NCBI GenBank assembly: GCA_903827075.1
Contig: CAIKGX010000047.1
Coordinates: forward strand, 1-5,710
DNA length: 5,710 nt
Source: an uncultured beta proteobacterium
Lineage (GTDB): Bacteria; Pseudomonadota; Gammaproteobacteria; Burkholderiales; Burkholderiaceae
Direction: 5' to 3'
How positions within the stretch are numbered: the first letter of the stretch is position 1; every line of letters begins with the position of its first letter. The notes below the pieces were generated by a model, which was not told where the DNA came from, ran no database searches, and worked only from the letters and a program-made list of their open reading frames with translations. This document shows positions 1 to 5,710 of the stretch, in pieces. The translations under genes and the position numbers were made by a program.

Positions 1-2
1 GT

Positions 3-1838
3 GTGAATGCGCCAGATTATGTAAAAAATCAGCAGTTAATTGAATGGGTTGCAGATATTGCAGCCCTAACCAAGCCAGATAGCATTCATTGGTGCGATGG
101 TTCCCAGTCAGAGTATGACGAGCTTTGCGAGCTTTTGGTAAAGGCAGGTGTATTTAAACGTCTAAACCCTGCCAAACGAAAGAATTCATTTTTAGCCCTC
201 TCCGACCCAGATGATGTAGCTCGTGTTGAAGACCGCACTTTTATTTGTTCTGCCAAAAAAGAAGATGCAGGACCAACCAATAATTGGGTTGAGCCGAGCG
301 AAATGCGCGCAACCTTAAACCCGCTGTTTGATGGTTGCATGCGCGGTCGAATCATGTATGTTGTGCCTTTTTCAATGGGCCCTATTGGATCACCAATTGC
401 CCATATCGGCGTTGAGCTTTCTGACAGCCCTTATGTAGCCATCAATATGAAACTGATGACGCGCATGGGCAAAGCAGTGATCGATCAGTTGGGTGTAGGC
501 GGTGAATTTGTTCCTTGCATTCATACAGTTGGAAAACCATTGGCAGCAGGCGAAAAAGATGTCGCATGGCCTAACAATAAAAATAAGTACATTGTTCACT
601 ATCCTGAAACTCGTGAAATTTGGTCCTTTGGTTCAGGCTACGGCGGCAATGCCTTGTTAGGTAAAAAATGTTTTGCATTGCGTATTGCATCCAATATGGG
701 TCGAGACCAGGGCTGGTTGGCAGAACACATGTTGATTTTGGGTGTGACATCGCCTGAAGGTAAGAAATACCATATTGCTGCCGCATTCCCATCGGCCTGT
801 GGAAAAACCAACTTCTCCATGATGATCCCTCCCAAAGGATTTGAGGGCTGGAAGGTAACTACTGTTGGTGATGACATTGCATGGATCAAACCTCGCAAAG
901 ACGCAGTAACGGGTAAAACCCGCTTGTTCGCAATTAACCCAGAGTCCGGCTATTTTGGTGTTGCCCCAGGCACAAACCGTCAAACCAATCCCAATTGCCT
1001 TGACTCCTTAAATCAAGATGTCATCTTCACCAACGTTGGCTTGACTGATGATGGCGATGTTTGGTGGGAAGGCTTGACCGATACACCCCCAGCACATTTA
1101 ATTGATTGGCAGGGCAAAGACTGGACTCCAGCAGATGGAGCGGCAGGACGCAAGGCCGCGCATCCGAATTCACGTTTTACTGTTGCAGCAACCAATAACC
1201 CAGCAGTGGACCCTAACTGGGATGACCCAGAGGGCGTTGCTATCGATGCATTCTTATTTGGCGGCCGCCGTTCCAATACGGTGCCCTTGGTGAGTGAAGC
1301 TCGCGATTGGCAGGAGGGTGTTTATATGGCCGCAACGATGGGCTCGGAAACTACCGCTGCAATTACTGGACAGGTTGGCGTAGTCCGTCGTGACCCATTC
1401 GCGATGATTGCCTTTGCTGGCTACAACATGAGCGACTACTTCCAACATTGGTTAAACATTGGCAAGAAGTTGGCCGCGGATGGCGCGGTATTACCAAAAA
1501 TCTATTGTGTAAATTGGTTCCGTAAAGATGAGGCCGGTAAGTTTGTATGGCCTGGTTTTGGTGAAAACATGCGCGTACTTTCTTGGATTTTGGGTCGCGC
1601 TGAGGGCACAGCTAAAGGCGTCGAAACGGTCTTTGGTATTTGCCCAGAGCATGCCGATATTCATTGGGATGGTCTTGATTATTCACCAGAGAAGTTTGCA
1701 AAAGCGATTACTGTTGCAGTGGATGACTGGAAGAATGAATTAAAACTCCATACGGAATTATTTGAGCACCTTGGCGAGCGCTTGCCAAAAGAGTTAGTAG
1801 AGTCTCGCTCAAATATTGAGAAGCGCTTAAACGCCTAA
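3..1838 (+). CDS. pckG: Phosphoenolpyruvate carboxykinase, GTP-dependent (EC 4.1.1.32)
   Basis: This cytosolic enzyme interconverts oxaloacetate + GTP and phosphoenolpyruvate + GDP + CO2, and is the entry step of gluconeogenesis from C4 acids. The 611 readable residues show the whole GTP-PEPCK fold. The substrate-binding arginine region is ARVEDRT (73-79). YGGN (213-216) is followed by K221/K222, and H242 and D291 match the family's Mn2+ ligands Lys/His/Asp. The P-loop SACGKTN (264-270) contains the reactive Cys266 typical of the GTP class. Kinase-2 is VGDDIAWI (288-295), followed by NPESGYFGVAPGTN, FGGRRSN (419-425) and the mobile lid (about 448-465). No frameshift or missing key residue is seen. 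The first readable codon (position 3) is GTG, at the window edge. Related betaproteobacterial enzymes, as I recall them, carry a short stretch before the matching 'NxPxxVxNQ' segment. This Val may therefore be internal, with the true start a few codons outside the window. The promoter is not in view. The stop is TAA at 1836-1838, 17 bp before the next gene, with no terminator between. Confidence 0.97.
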   Translation: MNAPDYVKNQQLIEWVADIAALTKPDSIHWCDGSQSEYDELCELLVKAGVFKRLNPAKRKNSFLALSDPDDVARVEDRTFICSAKKEDAGPTNNWVEPSEMRATLNPLFDGCMRGRIMYVVPFSMGPIGSPIAHIGVELSDSPYVAINMKLMTRMGKAVIDQLGVGGEFVPCIHTVGKPLAAGEKDVAWPNNKNKYIVHYPETREIWSFGSGYGGNALLGKKCFALRIASNMGRDQGWLAEHMLILGVTSPEGKKYHIAAAFPSACGKTNFSMMIPPKGFEGWKVTTVGDDIAWIKPRKDAVTGKTRLFAINPESGYFGVAPGTNRQTNPNCLDSLNQDVIFTNVGLTDDGDVWWEGLTDTPPAHLIDWQGKDWTPADGAAGRKAAHPNSRFTVAATNNPAVDPNWDDPEGVAIDAFLFGGRRSNTVPLVSEARDWQEGVYMAATMGSETTAAITGQVGVVRRDPFAMIAFAGYNMSDYFQHWLNIGKKLAADGAVLPKIYCVNWFRKDEAGKFVWPGFGENMRVLSWILGRAEGTAKGVETVFGICPEHADIHWDGLDYSPEKFAKAITVAVDDWKNELKLHTELFEHLGERLPKELVESRSNIEKRLNA

Positions 1839-1855
1839 CGCCCAGCATTCATCCA
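1839..1855 (+). other. pckG-mnmC junction, no ribosome site or terminator
   Basis: The 17 bp between the pckG TAA and the mnmC ATG contain no AGGAG-like element and no hairpin. The reading frame of the downstream gene is closed by TGA at 1817-1819, so the only start codon of standard type in the immediate region is ATG 1856. The layout fits one transcript with termination-reinitiation or leaderless-like initiation at the second gene. This is inferred from spacing only. Confidence 0.5.
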
Positions 1856-3091
1856 ATGATTAAACCCCAACACCATGCAATAGTGGTGATTGGGGCCGGC
1901 ATTGCAGGCGCGACCATTGCCAATGAGTTACTCGAGCGTGGTCAAGCTGTTTGCATTCTTGATTCTGCCCCCGCCCCCGCTACCGCTTGCTCAAGCCATG
2001 CTTACGCCATAGCGCATCCACACATTGGCAGAGGCTCGCCACGCCTTCTACGCCTAACGCACCTTGCCTTTTTATTGGCTGAGGATCGTTGGCGATCCAC
2101 ATGGAATCAACATGGGATATTTCAGCCAAGTAAACGAGATAAAGTATTTGATCGATCTGAGATTGCCAAGCATCTTTGCAATTTGAATTTGGATGATGCA
2201 ATGGCACAGGCCCTTGATGCTAAAGATGCTCAAGCGGTATGTGGAATAAACCAAAATGGTGTTTGGCTTCCAAGGGGGGCATCACTTGATTTATCAACAG
2301 CCGCACAAGACTTACTAAAACCCCACCCACTCCTTAGCTCCCATTGGAATACCCGTATCACGCGTTTAGAAAAGTGCGATGCAGGATGGAAGTTATTTGA
2401 TGAAAGTGGCATCGCCCTAATGACCGCAGGCAAAGTCATTATTGCTGCAGCAATGGAGAGCAAGGCGCTTGCTGCAAGCATGGGTGTGCGACTCCCCTTA
2501 AGGCCGGTGCGCGGTCAACTGAGCATTTTTTCAATTACCGCTAATGATCCTTGGGTAGAAAGGTTACCCAGAACGGCAATTTCTGGTGATGGCTACTGCT
2601 TACCAGCCGAACGCCTTGATGACGGTAGTTATCGCTGGATAGTGGGCTCCAGTTTTGATGAGGGCGAAGATGATCTTCGGTCACGAGAATCTAGTGATCA
2701 ATTTAATCGTGAGCAAGCAAAAGGCCTGCTTAATTATGGTGACGGCAATACAGGCACATTAAGAAAATTCAGCAGCTTTATTGGGGTGCGTTGTGTAGCA
2801 GGCGATCGCCTACCAATCATCGGGGCGCTTGTTCAGCGCCCCGGAATTTTTTTGGCAACAGCCCTGGGATCACGAGGAGTACTTTGGTCTGCCTTAGCAT
2901 CTAAACTAATTGCAGCTCAAGTGCTGGGCGACGATTTTGCTTTGCTGACGCGCTTAGGTTTTGCAGCAGACTTAGTTGCTGCACTTGCACCGGCTCGCTT
3001 TTTCGCGGGCGCCTTGGCAGCAGCCCCAGCTTTAGGTGCTTTAGCCTCAAATTCAAAACCAATTTTGCCATCCGTACCTAGGGCCAAATAA
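1856..3091 (+). CDS. mnmC: FAD-dependent oxidoreductase of the MnmC C-terminal (MnmC2) type, stand-alone
   Basis: The likely role is the FAD-dependent removal of the carboxymethyl group from cmnm5(s2)U34 in tRNA to give nm5(s2)U34. A 411-residue DAO-fold protein begins with a Rossmann GxGxxG (G13, G15, G18) and acidic D36. MnmC-like landmarks follow in order: PVRGQ (217-221), a GDGYCLPA / WIVGSSFDEGE block (244-270), GVRC (310-313), DRLPIIG (317-323), GSRG (338-341) and the C-terminal AL-x-P-x-RF signature (376-382). E. coli MnmC has the same order in its C-terminal half, ending LAALNPNR. The N-terminal methyltransferase half (MnmC1/MnmD) of the bifunctional protein of about 670 residues is absent, and pckG is intact immediately upstream. 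The start is ATG at 1856, just before the Rossmann strand; no purine-rich ribosome site is visible, so translation may be coupled to pckG. Residues 354-411 overlap topB on the other strand. Another amino-acid-oxidase-like activity is possible, but the motif set favours MnmC2. Confidence 0.85.
   Translation: MIKPQHHAIVVIGAGIAGATIANELLERGQAVCILDSAPAPATACSSHAYAIAHPHIGRGSPRLLRLTHLAFLLAEDRWRSTWNQHGIFQPSKRDKVFDRSEIAKHLCNLNLDDAMAQALDAKDAQAVCGINQNGVWLPRGASLDLSTAAQDLLKPHPLLSSHWNTRITRLEKCDAGWKLFDESGIALMTAGKVIIAAAMESKALAASMGVRLPLRPVRGQLSIFSITANDPWVERLPRTAISGDGYCLPAERLDDGSYRWIVGSSFDEGEDDLRSRESSDQFNREQAKGLLNYGDGNTGTLRKFSSFIGVRCVAGDRLPIIGALVQRPGIFLATALGSRGVLWSALASKLIAAQVLGDDFALLTRLGFAADLVAALAPARFFAGALAAAPALGALASNSKPILPSVPRAK
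2821..2853 (+). terminator. Intrinsic-terminator-like hairpin inside mnmC coding sequence
   Basis: A perfect 9-bp GC-rich stem, CGGGGCGCT (2821-2829) with AGCGCCCCG (2835-2843), encloses a 5-base loop (TGTTC). It is followed by GAA and seven consecutive T (2847-2853). This is the textbook form of a Rho-independent terminator for plus-strand transcription. It lies at codons 322-333 of the mnmC-like gene, in the variable stretch between DRLPIIG and the conserved ATALGSRG, 235 bp before that gene's stop codon ends and 63 bp before the topB stop codon. On the minus strand the same hairpin is followed by ATGATTGG, not a T tract, so it is not a good topB terminator. In the plus direction translating ribosomes could mask it. 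Activity is inferred from sequence alone. Confidence 0.6.
2917..3091. other. Tail-to-tail coding overlap of mnmC and topB
   Basis: The last 58 codons of the mnmC-like gene (stop TAA 3089-3091) lie antisense to the last 57 or so codons of topB (stop at 2917-2919). The third codon position of each gene falls on the same base pair. Ala (GCN) therefore mirrors Ala, Lys mirrors Leu or Phe, Pro mirrors Gly, and Thr mirrors Val. The topB tail KKRAGASAA is read on the other strand as AALAPARFF, which carries the MnmC C-terminal signature. Conserved MnmC sequence (to about residue 386) lies opposite the low-complexity topB tail. The conserved end of the last topB repeat lies opposite the non-conserved mnmC tail (about 395-411). 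Both frames thus look genuinely coding. Confidence 0.75.
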
Positions 3092-5589
3092 GCCTTAAAG
3101 CCTCGCCCAGTACGGTTTGACTTAAAGTTGGTAAGCAAGTCGGTTTTGCCCTCTTTTAATAATTTCTCAACCTGTTCGCCCGAGATTTCTTGCTGTAACA
3201 CTACCTTGCCAGTTTTGAAATCGCAAGACTTATTGGGGCCAGTATTGTTTTCGCATAAATAGCGCATGCCATCTTCATACACTGCACCTGAGCATTTTGG
3301 ACAAACACCCAAAGTTTGGCGACCTGTGAAGTCAATTGCTTCGGATTCGTCTTCCGCAGAATTACCGAAATCAAACTCTAACTTAAATCCAGCGTTCGGA
3401 TAATCGGCGTCATCCTCGGGAATCTCGCTTAACTTAATGATTGCCGCAAAGGGTCGACCCATTTTGCTGCGGAACCCTTGCAAGGGCCCAATGGTTTTAT
3501 CTCGTAAAAGTTCTTCGACTTCAGGGTACTCAAAAGCCCGCCCGCCAGGCGTTTTACTAATCGTGAAGCCGCATTTTTCGCAAGCAAAGCGACGATAATT
3601 TTCTTTTACAGGCCCCTGGCAGTGCGGACAGGGAGTAGTCATCGTGGCATAGTCGCCAGGAATGGTGTCACTGTCATACTCTTTAGCGCGCTTTACGATT
3701 CGCTGCGTCATTTGCGCAATTTCTTGCATAAAGGTATCGCGATTCATCTTGCCCTGCTCAATCAAGGACAACTTATTTTCCCAGTTGCCAGTGAGGTCTG
3801 GGCGAGTGAGTTCTTCGACATCAAGCCCGCGCAACAAAGTCATTAACTGAAATGCTTTAGCGGTCGGAATGAGTTCACGCGCTTCACGAACCATATATTT
3901 TTCTGCTAGTAGGCCCTCAATAATGGCCGCACGAGTTGCAGGAGTGCCCAGACCTTTTTCAGCCATGGCTTCACGCATGTCATCATCATCAACCCGCTTA
4001 CCAGCACTCTCCATAGCGGAGAGCAAAGTAGCCTCTGTGTATCGTGCTGGCGGTTTCGTTACAAGCGGAACTGCGGCAATCGTTTCAGTCTGTACGCTTT
4101 CACCTTCTTGCACCGGAACGAGCTCATCGTCTGCTTGATTGGATCGACCGTAAACCGTTAGCCAGCCGGGGTTTACAAGTACACGCCCTTCAGTCTTAAA
4201 GTGGTGTCCTAATGCTTCAGTAATGCGTGTAGTGACGCGGAATTCTGCAGCTGGATAGAAGACCGCTAAGAATCGACGCACAACTAGGTCGTATAACTTA
4301 AACTCTGGCTCACTTAGGGTTTTAGGGGCCTCTAGCGTAGGAATGATCGCAAAGTGATCGGAAATTTTTGTGTTATCAAATATCCGCTTATTAGGTTTAA
4401 TCCAACCATAACCCGCTTTCGTTTTGGCGTCCTTTGGATCGCCTTGTAAAATTTGTTTAGCAAAGGGCCGATATTCTTGTGAGTGTTCCGCAAGATTTTC
4501 CATCGTTTGCTTAACGGTATCCAAATAATCCTCTGGAAGTGCTTTAGCATCGGTACGCGGATAGGTCAGTACTTTATGGCGCTCGTAAAGTGCTTGGGCT
4601 AAGCCCAAAGTATTTTTAGCGGAGAAGCCAAAACGGGCATTAGCCTCACGCTGTAGGCTGGTCAAATCGAATAACTGGGGCGCGAGTTGAGTGGCAGGTT
4701 TTGCTTCTTCTGTGACAGTGGCTTTTTTATCACGGCAGGCTGCCACAATACTTTGTGCAGCTGCCTCGCTCCACAGGCGACTCTCGCGAGCATCGGGCTC
4801 GGTCACATCCTTTTTGAATTTAGGATCAAACCATCGACCCTCATAAATGCCGGCAGAGGCGATAAATTCCGCCTTTACCTCCCAATAGTCTTTGGAAATG
4901 AATTTTCGAATTAATTCCTCACGCTCAACTACGATTGAGAGTGTTGGGGTTTGTACTCGTCCAACAGTAGTTAAGAAAAAACCACCGCTCTTGCTATTGA
5001 ATGCAGTCATGGCGCGAGTGCCATTAATGCCCACTAACCAATCGGCCTCAGAGCGGCAACGAGCAGCATCCGCCAAGGGCTGCATCTCTATGTCGCTACG
5101 AAGCGAGGCAAAGCCTTCGCGAATAGCGTTGGGCGTCATGGACTGTAACCAGAGGCGCTTAATGCCTTGAGGTGCTTTGGCGTGCTGAGCAATCAAACGA
5201 AAAATGAGCTCGCCCTCACGTCCCGCGTCACAAGCATTAATGAGTTGGTTTACATCTTTGCGCTTAATGAGTTTTTGTAATACCTTTAAGCGGGACTCTG
5301 TTTTGACAATAGGACGCAAATCAAAATAAGGAGGCACAACGGGCAAGTTAGCGAATGACCATTTTCCACGCTTTACATCGAATTCTTCAGGAGCCGCAAT
5401 TTCTAGTAAATGGCCTACTGCTGAAGAAATAACGTAGTCATCGCTTTCAAAATAGTCTTCGTGCTTTGTAAAACCCCCCAATGCTTTCGCAATATCGTTG
5501 GCAACCGATGGCTTCTCAGCAATGATGAGTGCTTTTGGGTGGTCCACGGTTGTCGTTTTGGAGCTGCTTTTGGTAGATGCTTTAGCCAC
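2917..5589 (-). CDS. topB: DNA topoisomerase III (type IA, EC 5.6.2.1)
   Basis: This enzyme passes single DNA strands through a transient 5'-phosphotyrosine break, resolving replication and recombination intermediates. Numbering is from GTG 5589 (890 residues). The Toprim domain has ALIIAEKPSVA (20-30, catalytic Glu25) and CDAGREGELI (120-129), in which the second acidic position of DxDxE is Gly. VGRVQTPTL (209-217) follows. The active-site Tyr343 is in LTYPRTD, with SDHFAIIPT (410-418) and GLGTPATRAAIIEGLL (547-562). The C-terminal part has one CxxC-x12-CxxC zinc ribbon (Cys654, 657, 670, 673), a topoisomerase C-terminal repeat, a second Cys cluster (763, 766, 779, 789), a second repeat to about 849, and an Ala/Lys-rich tail (850-890). 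E. coli TopB is about 653 residues; the excess is C-terminal. The frame is open to TTG 5644-5646 (909 residues), but only GTG 5587-5589 and GTG 5545-5547 are alternative starts and no ATG exists. I prefer 5589, preceded at short distance by a weak TTAGG. The basic tail probably aids DNA binding. Confidence 0.96.
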   Translation of the reverse strand: MAKASTKSSSKTTTVDHPKALIIAEKPSVANDIAKALGGFTKHEDYFESDDYVISSAVGHLLEIAAPEEFDVKRGKWSFANLPVVPPYFDLRPIVKTESRLKVLQKLIKRKDVNQLINACDAGREGELIFRLIAQHAKAPQGIKRLWLQSMTPNAIREGFASLRSDIEMQPLADAARCRSEADWLVGINGTRAMTAFNSKSGGFFLTTVGRVQTPTLSIVVEREELIRKFISKDYWEVKAEFIASAGIYEGRWFDPKFKKDVTEPDARESRLWSEAAAQSIVAACRDKKATVTEEAKPATQLAPQLFDLTSLQREANARFGFSAKNTLGLAQALYERHKVLTYPRTDAKALPEDYLDTVKQTMENLAEHSQEYRPFAKQILQGDPKDAKTKAGYGWIKPNKRIFDNTKISDHFAIIPTLEAPKTLSEPEFKLYDLVVRRFLAVFYPAAEFRVTTRITEALGHHFKTEGRVLVNPGWLTVYGRSNQADDELVPVQEGESVQTETIAAVPLVTKPPARYTEATLLSAMESAGKRVDDDDMREAMAEKGLGTPATRAAIIEGLLAEKYMVREARELIPTAKAFQLMTLLRGLDVEELTRPDLTGNWENKLSLIEQGKMNRDTFMQEIAQMTQRIVKRAKEYDSDTIPGDYATMTTPCPHCQGPVKENYRRFACEKCGFTISKTPGGRAFEYPEVEELLRDKTIGPLQGFRSKMGRPFAAIIKLSEIPEDDADYPNAGFKLEFDFGNSAEDESEAIDFTGRQTLGVCPKCSGAVYEDGMRYLCENNTGPNKSCDFKTGKVVLQQEISGEQVEKLLKEGKTDLLTNFKSNRTGRGFKAYLALGTDGKIGFEFEAKAPKAGAAAKAPAKKRAGASAATKSAAKPKRVSKAKSSPST

Positions 5590-5710
5590 GCGTTTGCCTA
5601 AATAAGAGCCTGAAATTAAGTTTTTATGGGAGAAAAGGATGATCAATTTAAACCAAATCAGGATTTGGTCTTGTTCCTACCCCCTTTTTTATTATTAACC
5701 GATAAATTAA
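5590..5710 (-). other. topB upstream region
   Basis: About 121 bp upstream of the preferred topB start runs to the window edge. The topB frame is closed by TAG at 5677-5679. The minus strand contains a purine run (A6G5, 5690-5680) and an AATAAT hexamer (5696-5691) that matches the -10 consensus at five of six positions. Its -35 partner would lie outside the window, so no full promoter can be called. The nearest minus-strand gene upstream, if any, is not in view. No RNA gene or coding sequence is evident here. Confidence 0.4.
5652..5669. repeat. Perfect 8-bp inverted repeat upstream of topB
   Basis: ACCAAATC (5652-5659) and GATTTGGT (5662-5669) are exact inverted copies separated by two bases. 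The site lies about 65 bp upstream of the preferred topB start. It could be a regulator-binding palindrome or a small leader hairpin. Neither strand has a T tract directly after the stem, so it is not a typical terminator. Function is unknown. Confidence 0.45.

Noticed and set aside
86..1448. Minus-strand open frames of 64-108 codons within pckG
   Set aside because: They are opposite a highly conserved enzyme, show no protein-family features, and are explained as antisense shadows.
2800..2811. 12-bp palindrome AGGCGATCGCCT, containing the octamer GCGATCGC
   Set aside because: It encodes conserved residues of the mnmC-like protein (A-G-D-R-L) and has no loop or T tract. A single copy gives no support for a repeat family or a binding site.
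3451..3486. Palindromes GGGTCGACCC (3451-3460) and CCCTTGCAAGGG (3475-3486) close together
   Set aside because: Both lie inside the conserved topB repeat domain, have no loop, and are explained by coding sequence.
3622..5170. Plus-strand open frames of 62-92 codons antisense to topB
   Set aside because: They have no recognisable motifs, domains or ribosome sites and lie opposite conserved topoisomerase domains; they are antisense shadows.
4988..5250. DAGRE in place of DxDRE in the topB Toprim motif, as a possible inactivating change
   Set aside because: The DAGREGE form is, to my knowledge, common in one branch of bacterial and plasmid topoisomerase III, and all other catalytic motifs, including the active-site Tyr, are present.
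5652..5690. Plus-strand hairpin followed by a C5T6 tract, as a possible terminator
   Set aside because: The T6 run starts 15 bases after the stem, the stem is AT-rich, and no plus-strand gene ends nearby.

Overview
The window (5,710 bp) holds three protein-coding genes and almost no free intergenic DNA. In order they are a GTP-type phosphoenolpyruvate carboxykinase (pckG, plus strand), a stand-alone FAD oxidoreductase of the MnmC C-terminal type (plus strand), and a DNA topoisomerase III (topB, minus strand) that converges on the oxidoreductase. The proteins read as betaproteobacterial. PckG resembles the Ralstonia/Cupriavidus type closely in recalled family motifs. Together with the moderate GC content this suggests a low-GC Burkholderiaceae member such as Polynucleobacter. 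That assignment is from memory of protein families, not from a search.

Layout: pckG fills nearly the first third and probably begins at or just before the left edge. After 17 bp the mnmC-like gene starts without a visible Shine-Dalgarno sequence, so the two probably share a transcript. topB runs leftward from about 5589. It ends inside the mnmC-like gene, giving a 175-bp tail-to-tail coding overlap (2917-3091). The last 121 bp or so (5590-5710) are the topB upstream region, with a small perfect inverted repeat and no convincing complete promoter.

The three genes do not form a known pathway: gluconeogenesis, tRNA wobble-uridine modification and DNA topology are unrelated housekeeping roles. 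I see no mobile element, CRISPR array, RNA gene or novel multi-gene system.

The unusual part is the mnmC/topB junction. In the overlap the third codon positions of the two genes face each other. The Ala/Lys-rich topoisomerase tail is therefore mirrored as an Ala/Leu/Phe-rich MnmC C-terminus, and each gene's conserved end lies opposite the other gene's poorly conserved tail. A strong intrinsic-terminator-like hairpin with a T7 tract (2821-2853) sits inside the mnmC-like coding sequence, 63 bp before the overlap. It could stop untranslated plus-strand transcripts before they run antisense into topB.
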